Below, in pieces: positions 28,201-35,986 of a stretch of 64,000 nucleotides of DNA. Source of the stretch: Armatimonadota bacterium (GTDB lineage Bacteria; Armatimonadota; JADLDR01); contig JADLDR010000199.1 in the NCBI GenBank assembly GCA_020846535.1, positions 1-64,000 of the forward strand, in the 5' to 3' direction. How positions within the stretch are numbered: the first letter of the stretch is position 1; the number at the start of each line of letters is the position of its first letter. Position numbers and translations under genes: made by a program. The notes below the pieces were generated by a model that was not told the DNA's origin, searched no databases, and worked only from the letters and a program-made list of their open reading frames with translations.

Positions 28201-28901
28201 AGCTCGGCATCCATATCGAGCGATTGCACCGGCCCGGAGAGGGCGGCTACCACCCAGATCGGGAAAAGCGCCGTCCGCTGCCCCAGGAATTGAAGGTAAG
28301 AGGCGTCCCGGTGGAGATCCGCCTTCGGCTTGGCGGCCAGGAAGGGGAAGAGTTCGTCCAGGAGGAGTACCATCCCTCGCCTGCCCCGGGCGGCCACCTC
28401 CCCCAGCATGGCCGCCATCCGCTCCCGCCGCCCCTCCGGGAGGGCTGCCGCCGTTCCGCCCGGTTGCAGGCTTTCTTCAAAGCGCCGGGCCACGATATCC
28501 TCCAGGGCCTCCTCCGCCCGGTGTTCCTCCAGGGGAACCGCCACCGGATACAGCCCTTCCAAGCCGGCCATCAGGCTTTCCATATCCGGGTGCGCCCCGG
28601 CGAAGACCTGTCGGGCAAAGGTATGAGAGGCGAGCAGATCGATCAAGGCCAGCAGATGCGACTTGCCGGAGCCGTAGACCCCGTACACCCAGAAGCCCCG
28701 GCCCTCTCCGGCGAAAGAGGCCAGGATCGTTTCCACAACGCGGCGGTTCTCCCGCTCCGTCAGAAAATAACGGGCCGCATAAAAGCGGAGATCGGCCTGC
28801 CTGTCCTCTCCCGCTGCCAGCCCTGCCTTCAGCCGCGCCACCGAGGCCATCTGCACCACGGTGGGCATCTCCGTCACCCGGATCACATCTCCGATCCGCA
28901 T
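25266..28901 (-). CDS. Large P-loop ATPase (PglY/BrxC or DUF6079-like)
   Basis: A 1211-residue cytosolic protein. Walker A is YGVYGSGKSHLLAL (about 74-87) and a Walker B-like stretch MVLLLDELFPFL lies near 180. The opening (GDVIRVTEMPTVVQM, then an FLTERENRRVVETIL stretch before the P-loop) resembles the large ATPases of phage-defence loci (PglY/BrxC, DUF6079). The rest is helical, with a CPQC pair near the C-terminus. AGGAGG lies before the ATG, and a near-consensus sigma-70 promoter sits 37-65 bases upstream. The DNA methylase follows on the same strand. The family call is by pattern memory, not search. A role in DNA modification or defence is an inference from the pairing. Confidence 0.75.
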   Translation of the reverse strand: MRIGDVIRVTEMPTVVQMASVARLKAGLAAGEDRQADLRFYAARYFLTERENRRVVETILASFAGEGRGFWVYGVYGSGKSHLLALIDLLASHTFARQVFAGAHPDMESLMAGLEGLYPVAVPLEEHRAEEALEDIVARRFEESLQPGGTAAALPEGRRERMAAMLGEVAARGRRGMVLLLDELFPFLAAKPKADLHRDASYLQFLGQRTALFPIWVVAALSGPVQSLDMDAELLVKVQDRFTGGLSLTIEHLRTLLHRKLLERNEAAWPEAMERAWTRAGGPEGAVSREAVRESYPFHPLTLEALMPLAGRFFSSTRSAVDFAVEAARASLEEDAACLIAPDRLYDYIRSRFAGHPAFAPCEEAVSALTAALIGDFPQAHTARLLKTLALTALTHPPLSTRQAASCHPYPGLEETASGLLASGALLEKLARLGGPLEADRHPGGGEDFWPLRLGWDERLFLRNRITRLARDLSPDDARIWDALHRHLPRERFLPIAFSVPRTADSEWLRSRRRCGVRWIDFRREGSLDACLAALADPQQAEDAFLCIARPGSVEAQTAAFAAGTASVAGAREGAALIALFPRPLADEEADVLREYAAFCLILEDPTLDEKRLGREGIAHLRSEKPRRDAEIALILEKLYGEGELRNADGPLAARLSGFARDWEGFLRSVMEDACARRYPEFHRFAPTRRVFSRSALQELMARFVRPGRALPESWSLLEVLLESVALPLSVAALEHTPDGSLYRLSAPAPALWQTVEEVLPPSGPVPIGRLAGTLRKSAFGLTAEQADLLLESCLRLGLLVEEKDEEGRRCARRGERLSAAYSARLRVLTDSLELCGVPEDVPGQQQVWDALIALRQSDPEAARLKWCALLTALNLGENAGQEEERLLEAAFPLLEAVDTSSVAREGLAAFLEAGSPADYPALGRLQGFLRFLDESPPLLDAWDYLTGAEFHLSEGHPLAAGRSRLAADFRDTGRIQQERGRILADFREWQAAYIEAYTAWHADRMGPERANAYRELRREAVWQVAGRLAKTRIGKESQERAESLLRESLSRQCPGFSLADALREAPLCPQCSLALGEEPEWADPEAILAAAREGVAQAVRTLLGGDRRDYLNRAAFRFPRKVRDRWLALQSLPLDTLPEDSRLPDILSDDLVEAVHQALEGRISAYRPLSSLALQLTGREMTKAEALSALSRWLDPEERLESRAWIAFEG

Positions 28902-28937
28902 ATCAATCCCTCCTGTAAATTCATAGAAGTCAATTAT

Positions 28938-28966
28938 ATAATAACATATCTGTTGTAAATTGTCAA
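28938..28966 (-). promoter_or_regulatory. Sigma-70 promoter of the ATPase-methylase unit
   Basis: On the minus strand a perfect TTGACA (28966-28961) is followed by exactly 17 bases and then TATTAT (28943-28938, five of six to consensus), in an AT-rich window (28915-28990) that contrasts with the high-GC surroundings. It directs transcription toward the ATG at 28901. Confidence 0.75.
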
Positions 28967-29023
28967 CTATAAATTTTCAGGAGGAAATATTATCGGGCGG
29001 ATGAAACCCTGCGCCGCGTTCGC

Positions 29024-29599
29024 TCAGGGGCGAGGGGCGGGGAGGGTGAAGAGGCTGTCCGGGAGAGCGACGCCGGTTTTGATGGAGGTGACCTCGCGGA
29101 TCGTGTTCCCGAAGCCGCTGCCCACCGTGAATTTGAGGCAGATACCGGTTTTGCGGGAAACCCAGATGCGGGCTTTTCCGGCCCCCATGGGGGACTGGGC
29201 GATCCTGATTTCGCAGGGCTGGCCGAGGTACTGGCCGTTCACCACGCGGCGCACATCGCGAAAGGAGGCCGGGGTGGGAGAGACGACGGCTTTGACATCG
29301 GGCAGGGAATCGAGAAAGACCGCTCCCCGGGTTTTGGGGTTGTACCGGCAGGCCGTCCTGCCGTCCGAGATCAGGACGACCGTTCCGCCGGGCGAGCGGC
29401 GCTCCTCACGCACCCGGTTGCCCTTCCAGGCGACATGAACTTTCGTCACCGAGGCCTGCGTATCCAGGTAGCCCCGGGAGACGATGGAGGTCAGGGTATA
29501 GGACAGCCTGCCGGAGGCAGGGAAGGACTCCGCCCGCAGCGCAAGCGGGGAAAGGCAGATCAAAGCGAGAAGGGGATATCGGAATGCTCTCGTAAGAAT
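29024..29599 (-). CDS. Exported LolA/outer-membrane-lipoprotein-sorting-like protein, start uncertain
   Basis: A protein of about 190 residues with a signal peptide (ending SPLALRAES). Its beta-rich body includes SDGRTACRYNPKTR, LGQPCEIRIAQ and a VTSIKTGVALPDSLFTLP ending, the general pattern of LolA/DUF4412-type lipoprotein carriers. No ATG, GTG or TTG lies close to the signal peptide. AAGGAG at 29606-29601 is followed only by ATT, CTT and ACG codons. The nearest in-frame ATG (29743) would add about 48 residues of repeat-like sequence. The boundary given is approximate. It is divergent from the DUF4838 gene at 29765. Confidence 0.6.
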   Translation of the reverse strand: MLTRAFRYPLLALICLSPLALRAESFPASGRLSYTLTSIVSRGYLDTQASVTKVHVAWKGNRVREERRSPGGTVVLISDGRTACRYNPKTRGAVFLDSLPDVKAVVSPTPASFRDVRRVVNGQYLGQPCEIRIAQSPMGAGKARIWVSRKTGICLKFTVGSGFGNTIREVTSIKTGVALPDSLFTLPAPRP

Positions 29600-29764
29600 G
29601 CTCCTTGGACGGCGGGGCGGGCTGGCGGCCTGCGCCCGCTGCCTTTCATTCGCGGGCGGCGGGCCGGTTCCTTCTTCACAGGAAACGAAGGGGAGCGCGG
29701 CAGGAGTTCCCGGCTGGAGGGCGAAAAATAACCTATCAAGCATCGGTGGAAAGGAGCAAGACCG

Positions 29765-31705
29765 TTGGAAAAGGCGATCAAGATTGTCTATATAGGAAGC
29801 GATCCGGTGGTAGGGTTTGCGGCGGAGGAACTGGGCCGCTATCTGTCCCGGGTGACCGGACAGGCTCCGGAGATGTGCGGCGCACAAGCCTGCGCCCTGG
29901 AGGACCGGGAAGGGCTGTGGCTGGGCACATTCGAGGCGTTCGGCCCCGATTTTCGGGCGTGGCCCGGCGCTTCCGTTCCCGCATGGGACGATGCCCTCTA
30001 TATCGAGGCCGAAGGGGCGCAGGGGATTATCGCGGGGAGCAACTCCCGGGCCGTCCTGCTGGCCGTTTACCGCTATCTGACCGAACTGGGCTGCCGGTGG
30101 GTCAGGCCGGGGGGCGAGGGGGAGTGTCTGCCGCCTGTGGAGATCGCCCACACCGAGGTGAGGGTGGTAGAGGCGGCCTCCAACCGGCACCGCGGCGTCT
30201 GCATCGAAGGGGCGGTCAGTTACGAAAATGTCCGGGATATCATCGACTGGATGCCCAAGCTGGGGTTCAACACCTATTTCATGCAGTTCCGGGAGGCGTA
30301 TACCTTTTTCGAGCGGTGGTATTCCCACCGGAACAATCCCCTCAAGGAGGCGGAGCCGTTTTCGGTGGAGAAGGCGCGGGAGTTCAAGGCCGGGCTGGTC
30401 CGGGAGATGAAGCGGCGCGGGATGCTCTTTCACGATGTGGGCCACGGGTGGACGTGCGAGCCGTTCGGCATCGCCGGGCTGGGCTGGGAATACGAGGCCC
30501 CGCCCGTTCCCGAGGAAGCCGTTCCCTATCTGGCCGAGGTGAACGGCAAGCGCGAACTCTGGGGAGGCGTTCCCCTGAACACGAACCTCTGCTACTCCAA
30601 CCGCAAGGTGCGCGATATCATCAACAGCGATATCGCGCAGTTCGCCCAGGCGCATCCGGAGGTGGATGTGATCCACTTCTGGCTGGCCGACGGCTCGAAC
30701 AACCAGTGCGAGTGCGAGAGCTGCCGGGCGATGCGCCCGGCGGACTGGTACGTGAAAATGCTCAACGAACTCGATGAGCGGATGCAGGCCGCAAAGGTTC
30801 CGACAAGGGTCGTCTTCCTGATCTATGTCGATCTCCTCTGGCCTCCGGAGAAGGAGCGCATCCAGAGCCCTGACCGCTTTATCCTGATGTTCGCCCCGAT
30901 CACCCGTACCTACAGCCGGGAGTTCGCGGCGGAAGGGGATCTGCCCGATCTACCACCCTATGTGCGGAATAAGCTGGACTTTCCCCGCAGCGTGGAGGCC
31001 AATGTCGCCTTCCTGCGGGCCTGGAAGAAAATCTTCCAGGGCGACAGCTTCGATTTCGATTACCATTTCATGTGGGATCATTTCAAGGATCCGGGCTATA
31101 CGGCCATCGCGGAAGTGCTGCATAAAGACCTGGCGAACCTGAAGGCCCTGGGACTGAACGGCCTGGTGAGCTGCCAGGAGCAGCGCATCTTCTTCCCGAC
31201 CGGGCTGGGCATGACCGTGATGGGCAAAACGCTCTGGAAGCGGGACGCCGATTTCGACCGGATCGCCCGCGACTATTTCGCCTCTGCCTTCGGCCTGGAG
31301 GGAAACCTGGCCCTGGATTATATGAAAGACCTCTCTCGCCTCTTCGATCCGCCCTATATCCGTGGAGAGAAGCCTGTCGTGAACCCGCAGGCAGCCGCCA
31401 CCTATGCCCGCATCCCGGCGGTCATCGCCCGCTTTCAGCCGGTCATCCACCGCAATCTGAACCGGCCCGATCCCTGCCACGTCCGCTCCTGGTACTACCT
31501 GGACGCCCATGCGGGCATCTGTCTGGAACTGGCCCTCGCCCTCCAGTGCCGCGCCGAGGGGCGAAACCGCGAGGCCGCCGGCAGTTGGCAGCGCCTCCAG
31601 CGCATCGTCCAGGAACAGGAAGACGACCTCCAGCCTGTCTTCGATGTCTACGAGTTCATCCTGACCTTAAGAGGCATTTTCGGAGAGGGATCGGTGGAGC
31701 CGTAG
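29765..31705 (+). CDS. DUF4838-family protein, no signal peptide
   Basis: A 646-residue member of the DUF4838 group, large proteins common in polysaccharide-degrading Planctomycetota, Lentisphaerota and Armatimonadota. Recognisable parts are an N-terminal glycosidase-associated alpha/beta domain (FAAEELGRYLSRVTG; AVYRYLTELGCRWVRPG) and a barrel-like central domain with NQCECESCRAMRPADWY. The TTG start follows AAGGAG at 8 bases. Unlike the paralogue at 38829 it lacks a signal peptide and should be cytoplasmic. A glycoside hydrolase activity is suspected for the family but not established. It precedes a Gfo/Idh/MocA gene, with a MITE-like element between. Confidence 0.82.
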   Translation: MEKAIKIVYIGSDPVVGFAAEELGRYLSRVTGQAPEMCGAQACALEDREGLWLGTFEAFGPDFRAWPGASVPAWDDALYIEAEGAQGIIAGSNSRAVLLAVYRYLTELGCRWVRPGGEGECLPPVEIAHTEVRVVEAASNRHRGVCIEGAVSYENVRDIIDWMPKLGFNTYFMQFREAYTFFERWYSHRNNPLKEAEPFSVEKAREFKAGLVREMKRRGMLFHDVGHGWTCEPFGIAGLGWEYEAPPVPEEAVPYLAEVNGKRELWGGVPLNTNLCYSNRKVRDIINSDIAQFAQAHPEVDVIHFWLADGSNNQCECESCRAMRPADWYVKMLNELDERMQAAKVPTRVVFLIYVDLLWPPEKERIQSPDRFILMFAPITRTYSREFAAEGDLPDLPPYVRNKLDFPRSVEANVAFLRAWKKIFQGDSFDFDYHFMWDHFKDPGYTAIAEVLHKDLANLKALGLNGLVSCQEQRIFFPTGLGMTVMGKTLWKRDADFDRIARDYFASAFGLEGNLALDYMKDLSRLFDPPYIRGEKPVVNPQAAATYARIPAVIARFQPVIHRNLNRPDPCHVRSWYYLDAHAGICLELALALQCRAEGRNREAAGSWQRLQRIVQEQEDDLQPVFDVYEFILTLRGIFGEGSVEP

Positions 31706-31771
31706 GATGATGCAAAGCAACCCCGGTCCCCCGCCGAAGCCAGACGGGGGCGGTTGCGGCGTGATCCCAAT

Positions 31772-31875
31772 TCACCCAAGTTGCCGCCCATGAACAATGA
31801 CCTGTAGGGGCGCGATGAATCGCGCCCCTACCGCGTAAGCGACACCTAGCCCGGGCAGGTGGCAACTCGAGTTAA
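31772..31875. repeat. MITE-like element, family B copy 3
   Basis: This is the shortest copy (104 bp). The ends TCACCCAAGTTGCCGCCCA and GGCAGGTGGCAACTCGAGTT are inverted. The core is GTAGGGGCGCGAT-GA-ATCGCGCCCCTAC (31804-31831), a 13-bp-arm palindrome identical to 18842-18869. It lies between the DUF4838 and Gfo/Idh/MocA genes. Confidence 0.75.
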
Positions 31876-31891
31876 CTGAGGAGATTTATCC

Positions 31892-33046
31892 ATGGATCAA
31901 GTCAATGTCGGTCTGATCGGTTCGGGGTTTATTGCGGAGATTCATGCCGAGTCCTTCAAGGGGATTCCTCAGGCCCGCCTGGCTGCGGCGGCCTCGCCGA
32001 CCGAGGGGCACGTGCGGGAGTTCGCGGCCCGGCACGGGATCGGGCGGTGGTTTGCGGACTACCGGAAGATGCTGGAGATGAAAGACCTCGATATGGTGGT
32101 CCTCTGTCTGCCCAACTACCTCCACGCGCAGGCGTGCGTGGAGGCGGCGGAGGCGGGCAAGCATGTGGTGTGCGAGAAGCCTCTCTGCATGACGCTGGCG
32201 GAGGCCGACCGGATGATCGAAGCCTGCCGCCGCAGCCGGGTGAAATTGATGTACGCGGAGGAGCTTTGCTTTACCCCCAAATACGTCCGGGCCAAGCGGC
32301 TGGCCGACGAGGGCGCTCTGGGAAAGGTCTACCTGGTCAAGCAGAGCGAGAAGCACTTCGGCCCTCATGCCGACTGGTTCTGGAACGCCGATCTCTCCGG
32401 AGGGGGCGTCTCTTTCGATATGGGCTGCCACGCGGTGGAGTTCTTCCGCTGGATCCTCGGCAAGCGGGAGGTGCGGGAGGTCTCCGCCCGGATGGGAACC
32501 TATGTCCACGCCGACAAAACGCAGGGCGACGACGACGCCCTGATCATCGTCGCCTTCGAGGGCGGGGCGGTCGGGCTGGCGGAGGAAAGCTGGGCCAAGC
32601 CGGGCGGCATGGACGACCGCGCCGAAATCTACGGCTCCGAGGGCGTCACCTACGCCAATCTCCTCCAGGGAAACGCCCTCACCACCTTCAGCGCGGAAGG
32701 CTACGGCTATGCGGTGGAAAAAGCCCCGGACACGAAGGGCTGGACGTTCACCATCTATGAGGAAGCGTGGAATTACGGCTTTCCCCAGGAAATGCGGCAT
32801 TTCACCGACTGCATCCTCAACGACCGCTCGCCGGCGGAAGCCGGGGAGGACGGCAAGGAGGTGCTGCGGGCGCTCTACGCCGCCTACGAAAGCGCCCGCA
32901 CCGGCAGAACGGTGGCCTACCCTTACGAGCCGCCCGCCTGGGCCACCAGGCCGATCTACAACTGGAAGCCCTGGCTGGCTCCGGATGCTCCCGAAGAAGT
33001 GAAGCGGGAGGCGATGGAGTGGGGGGAAAGGGTGGGGAATTTATAA
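31892..33046 (+). CDS. Gfo/Idh/MocA-family oxidoreductase
   Basis: A 384-residue NAD(P)-dependent dehydrogenase-like protein with an N-terminal Rossmann motif (VGLIGSGFIAEIH), the catalytic EKPLCM motif (K96-P97) and GCHAVEFFRWILG in the C-terminal domain. GAGGAG precedes the ATG. The body is of the type that oxidises sugars, myo-inositol or sugar acids. It follows a DUF4838 gene and may act on the released sugar, but the MITE between them may separate transcription. Confidence 0.9.
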   Translation: MDQVNVGLIGSGFIAEIHAESFKGIPQARLAAAASPTEGHVREFAARHGIGRWFADYRKMLEMKDLDMVVLCLPNYLHAQACVEAAEAGKHVVCEKPLCMTLAEADRMIEACRRSRVKLMYAEELCFTPKYVRAKRLADEGALGKVYLVKQSEKHFGPHADWFWNADLSGGGVSFDMGCHAVEFFRWILGKREVREVSARMGTYVHADKTQGDDDALIIVAFEGGAVGLAEESWAKPGGMDDRAEIYGSEGVTYANLLQGNALTTFSAEGYGYAVEKAPDTKGWTFTIYEEAWNYGFPQEMRHFTDCILNDRSPAEAGEDGKEVLRALYAAYESARTGRTVAYPYEPPAWATRPIYNWKPWLAPDAPEEVKREAMEWGERVGNL

Positions 33047-33065
33047 TTGCGATCTACCCGATTTG

Positions 33066-33117
33066 GTAGAGGCGCTTTCCAAACGGCCTTCGTGGGCGTG
33101 ATGGAAAGCGCCCCTAC
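33066..33117. repeat. Inverted repeat after the Gfo/Idh/MocA gene
   Basis: The arm GTAGAGGCGCTTTCCA (33066-33081) faces TGGAAAGCGCCCCTAC (33102-33117), a divergent member of the GTAGGGGC palindrome family. It could terminate the upstream gene. Confidence 0.55.
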
Positions 33118-33139
33118 AGGGCGATCAGGCCACCATACC

Positions 33140-33319
33140 ATGAGATATAACAGGCTAATCAATGGTATAACACTATTATTGGCAATTCTCGCATGGATAT
33201 TTATCGTATTTATATATTACAATATAATTTCTTATGCTAAATCTTATGGTAATAGAGAAGGGGAATCTTCTATTACGAACGTTATAGAATCGCCTTCCGG
33301 CCCCGACAGCGGCGGTTGA
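33140..33319 (+). CDS. Small single-pass membrane protein (hypothetical)
   Basis: A 59-residue protein with one strongly hydrophobic helix (ITLLLAILAWIFIVFIYY) and a short polar tail. The DNA is clearly richer in A and T than its neighbours. No ribosome site is obvious. No family was recognised. It overlaps or abuts the next small membrane gene. Confidence 0.45.
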   Translation: MRYNRLINGITLLLAILAWIFIVFIYYNIISYAKSYGNREGESSITNVIESPSGPDSGG

Positions 33320-33396
33320 TCTTCTGCGCGACAACCGCCTGGTATTCTTGTTGCATTAATTACAGGGCAAGGGCTTCTTTTAGTGGAGACATGCAT

Positions 33397-33696
33397 ATGA
33401 AACGCAAATGGGGTCCCTTGGGCTTTGTGGCATTTGCCTCGCTGTATACCCGACATTTGTTTCTTATCGTTCCCACGAATCGCTTCATGCCATTAAGTTT
33501 TGACGAAATCTACGGATGTGACAGACAGAATGCCATTCTCTACGGAGTCCTTGTGATTATACTCGGAGGAGTGTCTCTCCAAACACTGTCTTCAGGAATT
33601 TGGGCCTATTTGTGTGCGGTTCTACTAAATCTCATGATATTTATTCTCCTGAGGCTGTTATTATTATACAGGTATTATAGGAAGAAATTCATCTGA
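33397..33696 (+). CDS. Small two-helix membrane protein (hypothetical)
   Basis: A 99-residue hydrophobic protein with helices around AILYGVLVIILGGVSLQ and AYLCAVLLNLMIFILLRLLL and a basic C-terminus. GTGGAG lies 8 bases before the ATG at 33397. A longer form from TTG at 33316 (overlapping the preceding stop) is possible. The composition is AT-rich like the preceding gene, suggesting that both were acquired together. Function unknown. Confidence 0.5.
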   Translation: MKRKWGPLGFVAFASLYTRHLFLIVPTNRFMPLSFDEIYGCDRQNAILYGVLVIILGGVSLQTLSSGIWAYLCAVLLNLMIFILLRLLLLYRYYRKKFI

Positions 33697-33867
33697 AAAG
33701 GTATAAGAAGCCAGCAATAACCGCTACTCCGGGCCAAAGCGATAAGCCACGCTACTCAGGGATCTTATACGTCACGGATTTATTCCTCCCATCGATCCGC
33801 CCCACCCCCATGAAGGGATTCATGGCATCTGTGGTGAAAACCCCTATAAACACGACGGAGGCTACAG

Positions 33868-34728
33868 ATGGGACTGCTGACAGAGGCGCAGGCGCAGGCG
33901 TTTCGGGAGAAGGGGTATCTGACGGTTCCGCCCGCGCTGTCCGGGGCGGAGGTGGAGGAGATGCGGGAGGGCCTGGAGCGGGTGATGCTCGACCGGAGCG
34001 CGGCCCGCCCCGAACTCCTCCGGAACCTCCACGGGGGAGACCTCTACCATGAGGAGCCGGACGGGACGAGGGTTTTCAACAGCGCGGTGGTGGTGCAGAT
34101 CGTCAATATCTGGGAGGCCGATGAAGTTTATTTTCGCCACCTCTATCACCCAGCCATCACCCAGATGGCGTCCGAACTGATCGGCCACCCTCACCTGAGG
34201 GTCTGGCACGACCAGATTCAATACAAGCCGCCGATGGTGGGCAGCCAGACCGGCTGGCATCAGGACTTTCCCGCCTGGCCCGTGCTGTCCCCGCCCGACC
34301 TGGTGACCGCCTGGGTCGCCCTGGACGACGTGACCCTGGCGAACGGCTGCATGAGGATGGTTCCCGGCAGCCACCGCTGGGGCGAGTCTCCCGGCCTGGG
34401 GAGCGGGGAGGATTTCGCGCCGCGCTACGACCCGTCCCGGATTCCCGAAGGGGCAGAGGTGAAGGTGGAGCCGGTGGAGGTGCGGGCCGGGGAGTGTTCC
34501 TTCCACCACTGCCTGACCTGGCACGGCAGCGACATCAACCGCAGCGACCGCCCCCGCCGCGCCATCGCCGTCCACTACATGCCCGCCTATACCCGCTTCG
34601 ACCCCCGCGGCCACCACGCCATCGAGCATTTGATGGAGGTGAAACCCGGCGAAATCCTTAAGGGAACCTACTTTCCGGATGTCTACAACCAGGGGCCACT
34701 GACGCCGCCCGCGTTTCCGTTCAAGTGA
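33868..34728 (+). CDS. Phytanoyl-CoA dioxygenase (PhyH)-family protein
   Basis: A 286-residue Fe(II)/2-oxoglutarate-dependent dioxygenase-like protein. The metal triad is visible as WHQDF (H131, D133) and a distal His in TWHGSD (H219), with a downstream basic segment (RRAIAVHYMP) for 2-oxoglutarate. GGAGG lies 5-6 bases before the ATG. Bacterial members hydroxylate varied small molecules, and the substrate here is unknown. It is a single gene between an AT-rich islet and a repeat cluster. A paralogue is at 35186. Confidence 0.88.
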   Translation: MGLLTEAQAQAFREKGYLTVPPALSGAEVEEMREGLERVMLDRSAARPELLRNLHGGDLYHEEPDGTRVFNSAVVVQIVNIWEADEVYFRHLYHPAITQMASELIGHPHLRVWHDQIQYKPPMVGSQTGWHQDFPAWPVLSPPDLVTAWVALDDVTLANGCMRMVPGSHRWGESPGLGSGEDFAPRYDPSRIPEGAEVKVEPVEVRAGECSFHHCLTWHGSDINRSDRPRRAIAVHYMPAYTRFDPRGHHAIEHLMEVKPGEILKGTYFPDVYNQGPLTPPAFPFK

Positions 34729-34782
34729 GGGGGTCGGAGGTGGCGCGAGATCCTGTCCGATTTGTTCAATAGTTGATAATCT

Positions 34783-34946
34783 TAACCCGAATCGCTACCT
34801 AACCGAATCATGTAGGGGCGCGATTCATCGCGCCCCGCGGCCTTGGGGGCGAGATGAACCACGCCCCACGGCCGGGCAGGGCGCGATGAATCCCGCCCCT
34901 ACAGTGGAAAACGGCACTGATCACGGGTTAGGTAGCAACTCGGGTT
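34783..34946. repeat. MITE-like element, family B copy 4
   Basis: The left end TAACCCGAATCGCTACCTAA and right end GGGTTAGGTAGCAACTCGGG are inverted and match at 19 of 21 positions. The 164-bp interior carries three degenerate GGGGCGCGATnnATCGCGCC palindromes. Confidence 0.75.
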
Positions 34947-34975
34947 CATCTCAGGGCGTTCGTCCGGATTGTCAT

Positions 34976-35082
34976 TGCGAGGAGCGTCAGCGACACGGCA
35001 ATCTCCAGCGTGCCAAAGGAATGCGAAGGTTCTGCTCGTAGGCGTTCCCCTGGAGATTGCCGCGTCGCTAACGCTCCTCGCA
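34976..35082. repeat. Family D inverted repeat (GCGAGGAGCG...CGCTCCTCGC), copy 1
   Basis: The arms of about 33 bases, starting TGCGAGGAGCGTCAGCGACA and ending TCGCTAACGCTCCTCGCA, are nearly perfect inverses and enclose a loop of about 40 bases. This looks like the widespread intergenic repeat seen in several bacterial phyla. Confidence 0.75.
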
Positions 35083-35185
35083 GACTGCATCGATACGGCC
35101 TTTTATCGGATAGACGAACAAAAATCCAAGTCCAGGCGGGTCGTCCGAACTGGGATTTCCTATACCGCGGGGAACGCTTCCTCCC

Positions 35186-35986
35186 TCACTTCCCCGGGTT
35201 CCAGTTGCCGTAGACATCCACCTCCTGGCCTTCCACTTTGGGGCGGACGCCTTTGACGATGATGCCGGGCCTGCCGAGGGCCTGCCCGCCCACCTGGCGG
35301 TTGTGGGGGTCGCGGTAGCCCACCCGCACGATGCGCCGCCATCGCCCGCTGTGGTTGACCGCGGAGCCGTGGATCGTCCAGATGCTGAAAACCACCACAT
35401 CGCCCGGCTGGGCGGGCACGGAAACCGCGTCCTCCAGGCGGTAGCGGTCGGTGGGCAGGTGGGGCGAGATGCCCGGCCCCATGATATGCTCCAGCGGCCC
35501 CAGCTTGTGGCTGCCCGCCAGGAACTTGATGCACCCGCTCAGCTCGTCGGCGGGGTCCAGGTGGACCAGGGTATCCAGATAGCGCCCGTCCTCGTGGGGG
35601 TAAAAGGGCATATCCTGGTGCATCGGGAAGGGCGCGCCCGCGTCCGGCGGCTTGGCGTGGAGGGTGGAGTGGTGAAATTCCACCGCATCGCTGTCCAGCA
35701 GCGCGGCCAGGGCGTCGGCGAGGCGGGGATTGACAATCGCCCGCGCCCAGGCCGCCGAATAGTGCTGGATCTCATGAATGGCGACCAGCGTGGCCTTTGA
35801 TTCCTCCTCCTCTTTCAGATATTCCTTGCGCCAGGGGCCGCGCCAGGCCGCATTCCAATCCGCATAAGTCCGGATGATATAATCCATATCCTCGCTCATC
35901 GCGGCCATCTCTTCCGGCGTATAGACCTGCTTCAGCCGCAAGAACCCGTTTTCCCGGAAAAACTCCACTTGCTCCCGGTTGACCAT
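35186..35986 (-). CDS. Phytanoyl-CoA dioxygenase (PhyH)-family protein
   Basis: A 266-residue Fe(II)/2-oxoglutarate dioxygenase-like protein with PMHQDMPF (H123, D125) and the distal His in TIHGSAVNHSG (H206), followed by RRIVRVGYRD. It is only distantly similar to the paralogue at 33868, so the two probably act on different substrates. It is convergent with that gene. The promoter region (35987-36120) contains a family E repeat. Confidence 0.88.
   Translation of the reverse strand: MVNREQVEFFRENGFLRLKQVYTPEEMAAMSEDMDYIIRTYADWNAAWRGPWRKEYLKEEEESKATLVAIHEIQHYSAAWARAIVNPRLADALAALLDSDAVEFHHSTLHAKPPDAGAPFPMHQDMPFYPHEDGRYLDTLVHLDPADELSGCIKFLAGSHKLGPLEHIMGPGISPHLPTDRYRLEDAVSVPAQPGDVVVFSIWTIHGSAVNHSGRWRRIVRVGYRDPHNRQVGGQALGRPGIIVKGVRPKVEGQEVDVYGNWNPGK

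Larger units (their letters stand above)
34729..35185. repeat. Intergenic cluster: MITE-like copy 4 and family D repeat
   Basis: This gene-free gap lies between convergent dioxygenase genes. It contains family B copy 4 at 34783-34946 and a family D inverted repeat at 34976-35082, described separately. Confidence 0.75.

Noticed and set aside
22632-28901. Complete BREX or DISARM locus
   Set aside because: Only an ATPase and a methylase are present. PglZ, helicase, nuclease and protease genes were looked for and not seen.
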